NCBI RefSeq assembly: GCF_013267595.1
Contig: NZ_CP054011.1
Span: 434,001-498,000 of the forward strand
DNA: 64,000 bases
Source of the DNA: Prevotella melaninogenica
Lineage (GTDB): Bacteria; Bacteroidota; Bacteroidia; Bacteroidales; Bacteroidaceae
Direction of reading: 5' to 3'
The notes below the pieces were generated by a model that worked only from the letters and a program-made list of their open reading frames with translations, did not search any database and had not been told where the DNA came from. Of the stretch, positions 55,286 to 63,751 are shown piece by piece. How positions within the stretch are numbered: the first letter of the stretch is position 1; each line of letters starts with the position of its first letter. Both the position numbers and the translations under genes were made by a program.

Positions 55286-57445
55286 TTATGCGTTCTTGGT
55301 TTCAGTAACCGTTTCTTTACATAACTTCTCATTTGTTGTATTAACTGTATATTTATCTTCTCCTGCATAGAAACGGCGGTGTGCTTCCTCTTGGCGAGGT
55401 ACAGAGAAGTTACTAATACGTTTCATGTAACCAATGATGCGAGTGAGATAATCAACATTCTTAGAATGGCAATGTGGACATTCGTGCATATAACGTTTGT
55501 CGATATGACCGCAGTCATTGCAGATAGTGTTTGGAATGTTGAATGTGAAGTAGTTGCAACCTTCCTGTGCAGCGACACGCAACAACTGACGATACTGTGG
55601 CTCAGAGAGGTGCTCTTCGAGGTTCATGTGAAGTGCAGAACCACCAGTTAGATGTTCTATATAAGGTGCTCCGTGTAGTTTGAACTTGTCAAGAATCGTC
55701 AACGAGTTGTCCTCAACGCGATAGAAATAGCTGTTATAGCAATTGCGTGGAACAAAATACCCATCTTCAGAGTCCCATTTAGCATGTTTTACTCCGACAT
55801 TCTCTGCAGGAATCATCTCGCAGTTGAACATAGCTTCCTTTGTACGGAAAGCCTTATTCTGTGTTTCTATCAATCCAAGTACAGTCTGTACGAACTTCTT
55901 ATAATCTTCATTCGGTGTGATGTCAAGTCCCATGAATTCTGCTGCTTCTACAAGACCATTGATACCAATAGTGAGATACTGGCGATCAATGTTGATGTAT
56001 CCAGCATCAAAGAGTGGAAGCATGTGATTACGCAGCAACTCCTTGAGGTTTTCATTGTATGCTAATTGTACCTTATGACATAACTCGATAATATGCGTCA
56101 GATACTCCTTGTAATCAAGGTTGTTGTTGACTGCATACTGAATACAGCGATTGAGGTTGATTGTCAATACACTCTTTGATCCAGTTGAGACACCACCAGC
56201 ACCGAGTGTATAAGAGAAGCCGTTATCTTGAATCTCATTACGTAGACGGCAGCATGAACTGAGTGAGTCAGCATTATCGCTCATGTATGTGAAGAAACTA
56301 TGTCCCTCAGAATACATCTTAGCGGCAAAGTCACCCCATTCCTTATCCTTGCAGTCACCATTCTCTGCTAACAAAGCCATTGTTTCTACAGGGAAGGTGA
56401 GAACAGTCTTTAGACGCTCTTGGTTAAACCAAATCATAAAGCGTTTCTGTAACCACGAAAGACTCTCCCAATCTGGCTGTGATCCATCTGGGAAATAGAA
56501 GTTTCCGAAGAGTGACTCGAAGTATGGGCGGTCATAATAAGAAATGTTCCAGAATACTGCTTGATAGTTGCGAGCACCTGTAGGCTGGTTCAGTGAATAA
56601 ACTATCTGTTCAAAGTAATCAGTAATTACCTTATCAATCGTACGCTTTCTTAGGCTAAGATCAACAACTTCATCAGCACGCTCCCAGTAGTCTTTACCAT
56701 ATTCCTTTTGGATAAAGTAGTTCATGTACATCAAGAATTCTGGCGTAGCGCAAGCTCCAGCGAGCATAGATGACACCATGAATACCATATTAATAAAGCC
56801 ACCACAGAAACTTTTCAGATTTGTTGGCGCTGTCGAATTGCCACCAATTGAATTTGTACCTCCAATAAGCCAAGGGTACATAGTGATGGATGCACAATAG
56901 TTGGCGAGGTTTGTCTCGTCATTCTTATATATAAAATGGTGGTTTAGAAGGTCAATGTACTCATCAGCCAAGTCCTTACCATACATCTTCTTAATACGAT
57001 CAACAAGTAGTCTGCGGTTGAGACGAATAAATCCTTGCTTAGGAAGTTCGCCAATAAGTGTTGCAATGTTCTTATGTTCAACATTTGCATTGGCATCAAA
57101 TTTTGACCCCGTAGCAGCATTTGATGCAACACAATAGTCAGAAAGAAACTTCATCTTTTCAAGAGTTTCACGGTCTTCTGTGTGTTGCTGACGATAGACG
57201 ATGAAACTTTTTGCTACTTGATAATAGCCTTCTTTCATAAGTGCCAACTCAACCTGATTCTGGATGTCTTCTACCTTGATGTCGTTTTGAATATTCAAGT
57301 TAGCGATGATTTTTGATAAAGTACCCAAATCAGTAGGTTCGTTGACGCTTTCGAATGCCTTGAGAATAGCATTCATAATTTTGTCGAGGGAGAACCGATC
57401 CTTTGACCCATCACGTTTTGTGATTGTAAAGTTCTTCATTTCCAT
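55286..57445 (-). CDS. nrdD: Anaerobic ribonucleoside-triphosphate reductase
   Basis: NrdD makes deoxyribonucleotides under anaerobic conditions with a glycyl radical. The 719-aa protein has an N-terminal ATP-cone domain (ITKRDGSKDRFSLDKI), the catalytic barrel including CCRLRNEIQDNGFSYTLGAGG, a C-terminal zinc ribbon (CNDCGHIDKRYMHECPHC) and the glycyl radical site in RIIGYMKRISNF. Length and motifs are standard. The activase gene nrdG, often next to nrdD, is not downstream here, where the IS remnants begin within 230 bases. A strong minus-strand promoter lies 160 bases upstream. Confidence 0.97.
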   Translation of the reverse strand: MEMKNFTITKRDGSKDRFSLDKIMNAILKAFESVNEPTDLGTLSKIIANLNIQNDIKVEDIQNQVELALMKEGYYQVAKSFIVYRQQHTEDRETLEKMKFLSDYCVASNAATGSKFDANANVEHKNIATLIGELPKQGFIRLNRRLLVDRIKKMYGKDLADEYIDLLNHHFIYKNDETNLANYCASITMYPWLIGGTNSIGGNSTAPTNLKSFCGGFINMVFMVSSMLAGACATPEFLMYMNYFIQKEYGKDYWERADEVVDLSLRKRTIDKVITDYFEQIVYSLNQPTGARNYQAVFWNISYYDRPYFESLFGNFYFPDGSQPDWESLSWLQKRFMIWFNQERLKTVLTFPVETMALLAENGDCKDKEWGDFAAKMYSEGHSFFTYMSDNADSLSSCCRLRNEIQDNGFSYTLGAGGVSTGSKSVLTINLNRCIQYAVNNNLDYKEYLTHIIELCHKVQLAYNENLKELLRNHMLPLFDAGYINIDRQYLTIGINGLVEAAEFMGLDITPNEDYKKFVQTVLGLIETQNKAFRTKEAMFNCEMIPAENVGVKHAKWDSEDGYFVPRNCYNSYFYRVEDNSLTILDKFKLHGAPYIEHLTGGSALHMNLEEHLSEPQYRQLLRVAAQEGCNYFTFNIPNTICNDCGHIDKRYMHECPHCHSKNVDYLTRIIGYMKRISNFSVPRQEEAHRRFYAGEDKYTVNTTNEKLCKETVTETKNA

Positions 57446-57602
57446 TGCTTATTTTATCTTTTTAGGTGTTTATAACTCTGTTGTTACTGTCTATCAGAAG
57501 GTGTAATTTTAATACACTATATTTGTGTGAAAGTTGTCAGTTTTGGATAACTTTTTTATTTTTTTTCTTCAAAAGTTTTCCATTTTGATAAACTTTCTGT
57601 TG

Positions 57603-57633
57603 CAAATTTATATAAAACTATTCATTTGGCAAA
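57603..57633 (-). promoter_or_regulatory. Promoter of nrdD
   Basis: On the minus strand TTTG (57630-57633) and TAAATTTG (57603-57610) are spaced by 19 bases. The leader of about 150 bases contains two similar inverted motifs (AAAGTTGTCAGTTTTGG and AAAAGTTTTCCATTTTG) and, at 57513-57528, ACACTATATTTGTGTG, which partly resembles an NrdR box. Confidence 0.65.
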
Positions 57634-57766
57634 AATTATTTGGGCTAAAAAATATTGGATAAATTACTAATTTTCTGTACTTTTATGCTTGGAATCTTGG
57701 TGGAGAAAGGGATTGATGTTTATTTCATTTTGAAGAAATATTTTTTGAGGGAAGTATTCTAAAGTC

Positions 57767-57848
57767 TAAGAAAATAAAAGATGTTCGGAAACAATACCAT
57801 AGTAATAAGAATTATACATATTGTAATCTAATGACCGATTTGGGTTTA
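57767..57848 (+). repeat. Dispersed repeat, copy C
   Basis: This copy shares AAGAAAATAAAAGATGTT, ACAATACCATAGTAATAAGA, TTATACATATTGTAATCTAA and CCGATTTGGG with copy A next to the IS1634-like element, over about 80 bases, including its terminus. Confidence 0.85.
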
Positions 57849-57933
57849 AGTTAAGTCTATAATGATCTTTTTAGAATGACGCTTACATCATTAAGGTAGT
57901 TAGTTAAATATAGATATTATTTCGTGGCTGTTA

Positions 57934-57965
57934 TTTGTGTTACACATATAAATAATGTAATTTTG
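57934..57965 (+). promoter_or_regulatory. Promoter of the HAD phosphatase gene
   Basis: TTTG at 57934-57937 and TAATTTTG at 57958-57965 are spaced by 20 bases. The gene starts about 15 bases after the predicted transcription start. Confidence 0.75.
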
Positions 57966-57985
57966 CAGGTGGAAACAATAAAGTT

Positions 57986-58675
57986 ATGAAAGATATATCA
58001 TTAATAGCCTTTGATGCAGATGATACTCTGTGGGAGTGTCAAACTTATTTTGAGGCGGTAGAGAAAGAGTATTGTGAGCTATTAAAGTCATACGCCTCAG
58101 CCGATGAAATTTCTAAAGCTCTTTTTGCTGTTGAAACAGCAAATATGCCACTTCTGGGTTATGGGAGTAAGGCTTTCTTATTATCTTTATTGGAGAATGC
58201 AATAGAGGTAAGTGGGGGAAGGTTAAAAGCAGATGAGGTTGAGAAGATTATAAAATTAGGTAAAGAACTTCTCCAATTACCAGGCAAGCCAATGGATGGA
58301 GTTGAAGAAACTTTGAAGGTTTTACGTGAGAGAGGAGAATACCATTTAGTTGTCTTTACAAAAGGTGAACTGCTTGATCAAGAAAACAAGTTTCATCGTT
58401 CAGGCTTAAAGCCATATTTTGATGATATTATAGTTGTTTCAGATAAGACAGAGGCATCTTATTACCAATTGTGTGAGAGGTTTTCCATTAATGTTGAGCA
58501 GTTATTGATGGTAGGTAATTCTTTTCGTTCGGATATAGAACCCGTATTAAAACTTGGTGGTTGGGCAGCTCATATACCTTTTCATACAACATGGCAGCAT
58601 GAAGTTGTAGAGGAGTATAAACACTCTCATTTGTTAAAGTTGGAGTATTTTACACAGTTGAAGCAAGTTTTGTAA
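57986..58675 (+). CDS. HAD-superfamily phosphatase
   Basis: This 229-aa enzyme has the HAD nucleophile motif FDADDTLWECQ (residues 8-18), with a helical cap, VVFTKGELLDQENKF as the second motif and VGNSFRSDIEPVLKLGG at about residues 175-190. It resembles the YjjG/phosphoglycolate-like type of HAD phosphatase. The substrate is unknown. It is transcribed alone from a strong promoter. Confidence 0.88.
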   Translation: MKDISLIAFDADDTLWECQTYFEAVEKEYCELLKSYASADEISKALFAVETANMPLLGYGSKAFLLSLLENAIEVSGGRLKADEVEKIIKLGKELLQLPGKPMDGVEETLKVLRERGEYHLVVFTKGELLDQENKFHRSGLKPYFDDIIVVSDKTEASYYQLCERFSINVEQLLMVGNSFRSDIEPVLKLGGWAAHIPFHTTWQHEVVEEYKHSHLLKLEYFTQLKQVL

Positions 58676-58800
58676 ACTTGTTTTGCTTTTACTTGCTGAA
58701 ACTTTTGTAATTATTTCATTATATGTCGAATATTTTGTGTAAGTTTGCAGATCGATTATTATGAGGAGATAAAATACTTTTTAAACAAATAGTAAGTTAG

Positions 58801-59001
58801 ATGTTAGCACCACAAATAGAATATTCAGACCGAGAAGAGCGAATTGAGTTTATTCAAGAACGTTTCCATTGTAAGGCACCTTCGTGTGGCGGTTGTGGCT
58901 CATGTAATCTTCCTGATGGTGTACCAGCAGCAGAATATTTTGCTGATTACATTGATGGTAAGGTTGAATTTATCAAACTCGCTGCGAAGATTTGGGAGTA
59001 G
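58801..59001 (+). CDS. Small Cys-rich protein
   Basis: This 66-aa protein starts MLAPQIEYSDREERIEFIQE and has a Cys-rich middle, CKAPSCGGCGSC, followed by PAAEYFADYIDGKVEFIKLA. The pattern of an amphipathic helix, a CxxxxCxxCxxC-like cluster and a second helix occurs in short Bacteroidetes proteins of unknown function; a metal-binding role is likely from the cysteines but not shown. It follows the HAD gene by 125 bases and may be independent. Confidence 0.75.
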   Translation: MLAPQIEYSDREERIEFIQERFHCKAPSCGGCGSCNLPDGVPAAEYFADYIDGKVEFIKLAAKIWE

Positions 59002-59100
59002 GGGGCTTTCTCCTACTTGACAATGTAATACCAAGATAAATATAGTCTTGATAGTTTAAGGTTCTTACAGAAGTCTTTTTAAATTATTTTAGAACCTCCA

Positions 59101-59245
59101 TTAAAATCCAATTGACCATTAGAGCTAAACATGTTTTGTTCTTATCGAGCAAATTGTATGTCCTTTGGACGCAGGCGTAGCGGGCTACGTCAAGGCGCAA
59201 AGGCGGACAAGGCGTCGATAAGAAAATAAAAGATGATAGGAATAA
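59101..59245 (+). repeat. Dispersed repeat, copy D
   Basis: This copy matches copy A over ATTAGAGCTAAACAT, TTATCGAGCAAATTGT, GACGCAGGCGTAGCGGG, CTACGTCAAGG and GATAAGAAAATAAAAGATG. The centre is a strong palindrome around GTAGCGGGCTAC. The left edge has a degenerate version of the family terminus. Confidence 0.8.
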
Positions 59246-59360
59246 TGGGTCAGTCCTATTGTTGCCTAATTATCAGGAACTTCTTTTGTGCCTTATAATG
59301 CAAAAAAGGTATGCCTCACGACATACCTTCTTCTGTGTTCTTAGTCATTCTATTAATTTG

Positions 59361-59434
59361 AGCCTCTTGTCGGATTCGAACCAACGACCCCGAGATTACA
59401 AATCACGTGCTCTGGCCAACTGAGCTAAAGAGGC
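59361..59434 (-). tRNA. tRNA-Thr (anticodon TGT)
   Basis: On the minus strand the acceptor stem is GCCTCTT/AAGAGGC and the anticodon loop TTTGTAA gives TGT. It lies just downstream of the SRP RNA gene and is probably cotranscribed. Confidence 0.94.
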
Positions 59435-59436
59435 GG

Positions 59437-59538
59437 GGTGGACAAGCGATTCCTATCGCACCGCTACAACCTTCTGCCCTTGCTACGTTCCCGTCCTGGG
59501 GGATTCAAAGGGAGCTGGTCGTAAGAGACTTGCCCGTC
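59437..59538 (-). ncRNA. ffs: SRP RNA (4.5S, bacterial small type)
   Basis: On the minus strand the RNA contains the SRP Ffh-binding core: CCCCCAGGACGGGAACGTAG then CAAGGGCAG. The terminal helix is GGGCAAG (59529-59535) with CTTGTCC (59440-59446). It targets signal-sequence proteins to the membrane with Ffh. Size near 100 nt and conserved words make the assignment firm, the exact ends less so. Confidence 0.92.
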
Positions 59539-59681
59539 TAATGCTTTACCATTGCTGTTAAAGCGGGTGCAAAGATACATAAATTATTTATTTCTGACAA
59601 AGAGAAATCAAAACTTTTTCTGTTTTTAACAAAAAAACATAAATTTGGCAGTGTACTACATTATTTATAATAAATATTCCG

Positions 59682-59689
59682 TACTTTTG
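59682..59689 (+). promoter_or_regulatory. -7 box immediately before the DUF4199 start
   Basis: TACTTTTG matches TAnnTTTG exactly but ends only four bases before the ATG, so transcription would begin at or just after the start codon. No TTTG is present at the normal -33 distance. Confidence 0.4.
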
Positions 59690-59693
59690 TATC

Positions 59694-60233
59694 ATGATTT
59701 ACGAAGATTTTAAACAACTGACAGCTTATACCCGTTATGATGGTATTTATCTTGCTATCATTTGGGCAGCAAGTTTCGCATGCTTGTTGGGTATAACCAT
59801 TCTGCCAGTTTTGGCACAATTTAGTTTTTTACTCTCTATTTCAACTCCTTTCTTTGTTGCTTATCGATTGAAGATTTTTCGTGAGGAGGGACGTAATGGA
59901 GTTATATCTTTTCGTTGTAGTCTTTTTTATTGTGTACGTGTTTTCTTTAATGCTGCAATTATCTTTAGCTTGCTGCAATGGCTTTATATGCACTATCTTG
60001 ATAATGGGAAATTACTCATGATGGTTACTAATCTCTATTCCAGTAACGAGGGAAAAAGCACTCTCGCAGCTATAGGTGTTCCATATGACCAATTTATTGC
60101 AGCGTTGCCAGAGGCTTTTCAACCCTACTCGTTAGCCTCAAGCACTTTTGTTACTGCCGTAATGTTAGGTGGCTTATGCTCTCTATTTATTGCAGCTATT
60201 ATGTCTAAGAAAGGCAAGAGACAGATGTCTTAA
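59694..60233 (+). CDS. DUF4199 membrane protein
   Basis: This 179-aa inner-membrane protein has four hydrophobic segments (about residues 19-37, 40-58, 77-95 and 150-168). It matches the DUF4199 family, which is common in Bacteroidetes and often encoded just before a GT2 glycosyltransferase, as here (53 bases). The role is unknown; a scaffold or partner for the transferase is possible. If the -7 box is real, its mRNA has almost no leader. Confidence 0.85.
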   Translation: MIYEDFKQLTAYTRYDGIYLAIIWAASFACLLGITILPVLAQFSFLLSISTPFFVAYRLKIFREEGRNGVISFRCSLFYCVRVFFNAAIIFSLLQWLYMHYLDNGKLLMMVTNLYSSNEGKSTLAAIGVPYDQFIAALPEAFQPYSLASSTFVTAVMLGGLCSLFIAAIMSKKGKRQMS

Positions 60234-60285
60234 ATTTAAACTTAATAAACTCCTCATTTCTAATAGAAAACTCCTAATACAGAAT

Positions 60286-61239
60286 ATGGATATATCAGTA
60301 ATTATTCCTCTTTACAATGAGGAAGAAAGTTTACCAGAATTACACGCGTGGATTCAGCGCGTGATGAACGCTAATGGCTTCACGTATGAAATAATATTTA
60401 TCAATGACGGCTCTAAAGATAAGAGCTGGGATGTCATAGAGGATTTACATCATAAAGATGAGGAACATGTTCATGCGATAAAGTTCCGTCGTAACTATGG
60501 TAAGAGTCCTGCGCTCTACTGTGGCTTTAATGCTGCTCAAGGTGATGTTGTTATTACGATGGATGCAGACTTGCAGGATTCTCCTGACGAGATACCAGAA
60601 CTTTATCGTATGATAATGGAGGAGAAGTACGACCTTGTTAGTGGTTATAAGCAGAAACGTTATGATCCATTGACAAAGACTATACCAACAAAACTTTTCA
60701 ATGCTACGGCACGTAAGATTAGTGGTGTACATAATTTGCATGACTTTAATTGTGGTTTGAAAGCCTATCGTCGTGATGTAGTGAAGAATATTGAGGTATA
60801 TGGTGAGATGCACCGTTATATCCCTTATCTTGCAAAAGAGGTAGGCTTCGCACGTATAGGTGAGAAGGTTGTACAGCATCAAGCACGTAAATATGGTAAA
60901 TCAAAGTTTGGAATTAATCGTTTCTTCAATGGTTATCTTGACTTATTGACACTCTGGTTTCTCACCAACTTTGGTAAGAAGCCAATGCATGTCTTTGGCT
61001 TGATGGGCTCGTTTATGTTCTTCATTGGTTTTATAGCATTCCTTTGGCTGATTGTAGAAAAGGTTATTATGCTTGTTAATGGTGTATATGGTGACCTACT
61101 CTCTGACCATGCTTCCTTCTTTATTGCTCTTGTTGCGATGGTAATGGGTACACAGCTTTTCCTTGCTGGTTTTATTGGCGACCTTATCAGTCGCAGTAAT
61201 CCACGCAGAAATGATTATCAGATAGAGAAAGAAATGTAG
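60286..61239 (+). CDS. Family 2 glycosyltransferase, DPM/GtrB-like
   Basis: From MDISVIIPLYNEEESLPEL the protein is 317 aa. The GT2 catalytic domain has FINDGSKDKSWD (metal-binding DGS), the DxD-like TMDADLQDSPDEIPEL and FNCGLKAYRRDV; two C-terminal membrane helices follow (about residues 230-255 and 270-295). It is close to bactoprenol glucosyltransferases and dolichol-phosphate mannose synthases, which load a sugar on a lipid carrier. An upstream in-frame Met (60169) lies inside the previous gene and is rejected. Sugar and acceptor are unknown. Confidence 0.92.
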   Translation: MDISVIIPLYNEEESLPELHAWIQRVMNANGFTYEIIFINDGSKDKSWDVIEDLHHKDEEHVHAIKFRRNYGKSPALYCGFNAAQGDVVITMDADLQDSPDEIPELYRMIMEEKYDLVSGYKQKRYDPLTKTIPTKLFNATARKISGVHNLHDFNCGLKAYRRDVVKNIEVYGEMHRYIPYLAKEVGFARIGEKVVQHQARKYGKSKFGINRFFNGYLDLLTLWFLTNFGKKPMHVFGLMGSFMFFIGFIAFLWLIVEKVIMLVNGVYGDLLSDHASFFIALVAMVMGTQLFLAGFIGDLISRSNPRRNDYQIEKEM

Positions 61240-61380
61240 GAGAAGTCTTCTTTTCTGTAGGTTTTGATAGATGTTTACAGCAACAGTCCCTTTATATGTC
61301 ATACTTAATGGAGAACTGTGAGGATAAGTTTGAAAACTCTTATCAACTGACGTTACTTTATTTATAGAATTCAATAGGAA

Positions 61381-61884
61381 ATGAACTATAGCAAGATTAA
61401 ACATATAGTAAGTAAAACTCTCTTGATTACTCTTCTCTTTGGAGGAGCAATCTGGATGGGTTCTTGTTCCGACATAGACTGTCCTGTAACCAATGGTGTA
61501 TGGGCTAATTATGTTGTACAGGGCGATACTTTACACGACACACTTACTATCTCGGCAATACGTGAGAACAAAACAGATACGATTTTGTTAAATAAACAAG
61601 TTAACACGACAAAGTTTAGTTTGCCAATGAGCTATAGTGGCGATAGTGACAAGTTACGTTTTGTCTTCACAAATAAGGCTGGGGTAACAACTGTTGATAC
61701 TGTTACGGTGTCAAAGACGAATATAAGTCATTTTGAGAGTGTTGACTGTCCGCCAGCATGCTTTCATACCCTTACTGCCGTATCAGCAAAGGGTACACGA
61801 GTGAGTCAGGTTGAAATCAGTAATCCTAATGTTGATTATGATGGTACGAAAGAACATATACTTATCACTTTTACTAATCCTTAA
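61381..61884 (+). CDS. DUF6452 lipoprotein
   Basis: This 167-aa exported protein has an N-terminal hydrophobic signal with a lipobox-like end (WMGSCSD, Cys about residue 29). The rest is beta-rich with DCPVTNGVWANYVV and SVDCPPACFHTLT, matching the small DUF6452 envelope family of Bacteroidetes. It is translationally linked to the next gene, which begins 44 bases before its end. The function is unknown. Confidence 0.8.
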   Translation: MNYSKIKHIVSKTLLITLLFGGAIWMGSCSDIDCPVTNGVWANYVVQGDTLHDTLTISAIRENKTDTILLNKQVNTTKFSLPMSYSGDSDKLRFVFTNKAGVTTVDTVTVSKTNISHFESVDCPPACFHTLTAVSAKGTRVSQVEISNPNVDYDGTKEHILITFTNP

Positions 61885-62530
61885 TGTATTATTCCTGTTG
61901 TGCCCAACTACAGCTAATGCGCAACACCGACCATCTTTGCCAAAGGTAAAGGAGGATAGTATTCCTTTCTTTAGGGGAGCAGCAGTGGGTGTAGATCTCG
62001 TTGGACCTGCTATGCGTTGGCTTGCATCATATGGTCAGTATGAAGCTTTGCTACGAGTAAATCTCAAGGATAGATATTTCCCTGTAGTTGAAGTAGGTGT
62101 AGGACAGGCTGATAAGACTGATGAAACAACAGGAACGAACTTTAAGACGAGTGCACCTTATGGACGAGTGGGCTGCGACTTTAATATGCTTAAGAATAAG
62201 CATGACGATTATCGCTTCATGGTGGGTGGTAGAGTAGGCTACACTTCGTTTAAGTATGATGTTCTTAGTCCAGGACTTGCTGACCCTATTTGGGGAACAC
62301 AATCCTCTTATGGTGCTCTTGGTAATAAGGGAAGTCAACTTTGGGCAGAACTCGTTGGTAGTGTTGATGCTAAGATTTTAGGCCCTATTCGTATGGGTTG
62401 GAGTGTTCGTTATAAACTCCGTGTAGCTCATAAGATGGGAGAAATAGGTGAAGCTTGGTATGTTCCTGGCTATGGTCGTGGTGGGTCATCACAGCTTGGT
62501 GCCACCTTTAATGTACTTTTTGAACTATAA
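61841..62530 (+). CDS. DUF6048 outer-membrane-type protein
   Basis: From MVRKNIYLSLLLILNVLFLL the protein is 229 aa with a signal peptide ending at TTANAQH. The mature part is beta-rich with alternating polar residues and ends in FNVLFEL, an aromatic-terminal strand as in outer-membrane barrels. It matches DUF6048, a partner of DUF6452 in this order. Other in-frame starts at 61811 (TTG) and 61829 would also overlap the previous gene. The pair is probably an envelope module of unknown role. Confidence 0.8.
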   Translation: MVRKNIYLSLLLILNVLFLLCPTTANAQHRPSLPKVKEDSIPFFRGAAVGVDLVGPAMRWLASYGQYEALLRVNLKDRYFPVVEVGVGQADKTDETTGTNFKTSAPYGRVGCDFNMLKNKHDDYRFMVGGRVGYTSFKYDVLSPGLADPIWGTQSSYGALGNKGSQLWAELVGSVDAKILGPIRMGWSVRYKLRVAHKMGEIGEAWYVPGYGRGGSSQLGATFNVLFEL

Positions 62531-62680
62531 TGAGATAGTTATTTAGAAGTCAGAGAAAACTTGTTGTTAGTTTCTCTAATAGTTTTTACTAATGGACGTA
62601 CTGCCTGTGCGTCCTAACTGTAAAAGTTATTCCATTCTAAATCTAACTTTCTCTTAACTCTTAATAAATAAAAACATTAT

Positions 62681-63697
62681 ATGAATAAGAAAAAACTATA
62701 TTGGCAAATTCCTTTTCTTCTTGTGTTGATAATCGGTTCAATAGCTATTGTTCGTTGTCAGCGTTCAATGCCATATCAGCATAACAAGGGATTTATCTTT
62801 GGTACAGTTTATAATATTACCTATCAAAGCAATGAAGATCTTCAGCCGCAGATAGAAGCAGAATTGAAGAAGGTAAATCAAACCTTCTCTACTTTTGAAG
62901 CTAATTCGTTGATTTCACAGATTAATCAAAACAAACCTGTGAAGGTGAATGAGATGTTTCGTGAGGTGTTTACACTCGCTGAGTCTATTTCTAAAGAAAC
63001 TGATGGAGCTTTCGATGTCACAGTTGCTCCAATGGTAAATATGTGGGGCTTTGGTTTTAAGACTGGTCAGCATCCTTCTAAGCAGGCTATAGATAGCTTG
63101 CATCAGGTTGTAGGATATCATAAGGTGAAGCTTGTTGGTAACACAATTCAGAAGACAGATAAGCGTGTTATGCTTGATTGTTCTGCAATTGCTAAGGGCT
63201 ATGGCTCTGATATTGTTGCTCGTTTCTTACGTCGTAATGGTATTAAAAACTTTATGGTGGAGATTGGTGGTGAGATTGTTACGATGGGTAATAGTGAACA
63301 GCGTCTGCCTTGGAAGATTGGTGTTACAAAGCCAACAGATGATAGCGTGAAGGTTAATCAAGAGATACAGACGGTATTGAATGTTACGGATAAGGCTATG
63401 GCAACGAGTGGTAACTACCGTAATTTCTATTATAAAGGTGGAAAGAAATATGCTCATACCATTGATCCAAAGACTGGATATCCTGTACAGCATTCACTCC
63501 TTTCTGCAACAGTCTTAGCTAAAAACTGTGCTACAGCTGATGCTTATGCTACTTCGTTTATGGTAATGGGTATCGAGAAAGCACGTAAATTACTCGAACG
63601 TCATCCAGAGTTGATGGCTTACTTCATCTATTCTGATGCGAAAGGTAATTTGCAAGTATGGTATAGCCCTTCAATGAAAGGAAAAGTTGTTAAATAA
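62681..63697 (+). CDS. apbE: FAD:protein FMN transferase (ApbE)
   Basis: ApbE attaches FMN covalently to threonine in flavoproteins such as the Na+-translocating NQR complex and RnfG. The 338-aa protein has an N-terminal signal/anchor, then GTVYNITYQSN, GAFDVTVAPMVNMWGFG, and the conserved GGEIVTMG, TSGNYRNFYYKGGKKYAHTI and ATADAYATSFMVMG motifs. Length is normal. It is likely anchored in the inner membrane facing the periplasm. The modified partner genes are not in this window. Confidence 0.95.
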   Translation: MNKKKLYWQIPFLLVLIIGSIAIVRCQRSMPYQHNKGFIFGTVYNITYQSNEDLQPQIEAELKKVNQTFSTFEANSLISQINQNKPVKVNEMFREVFTLAESISKETDGAFDVTVAPMVNMWGFGFKTGQHPSKQAIDSLHQVVGYHKVKLVGNTIQKTDKRVMLDCSAIAKGYGSDIVARFLRRNGIKNFMVEIGGEIVTMGNSEQRLPWKIGVTKPTDDSVKVNQEIQTVLNVTDKAMATSGNYRNFYYKGGKKYAHTIDPKTGYPVQHSLLSATVLAKNCATADAYATSFMVMGIEKARKLLERHPELMAYFIYSDAKGNLQVWYSPSMKGKVVK

Positions 63698-63700
63698 AAG

Positions 63701-63737
63701 TATAGCCGCTTTCTCTCTTGAGAAGGCGGCTATATAT
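63701..63737 (+). terminator. Terminator after apbE
   Basis: The stem AGCCGCTTTCTC pairs with GAGAAGGCGGCT and is followed by TTTTTTTA, directly before the next gene. Confidence 0.85.
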
Positions 63738-63751
63738 GTTTTTTTATTACT

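Noticed and set aside
60445..60882. 145-aa minus-strand frame inside the GT2 gene
   Set aside because: It is antisense to the conserved catalytic domain and has no supporting signal.
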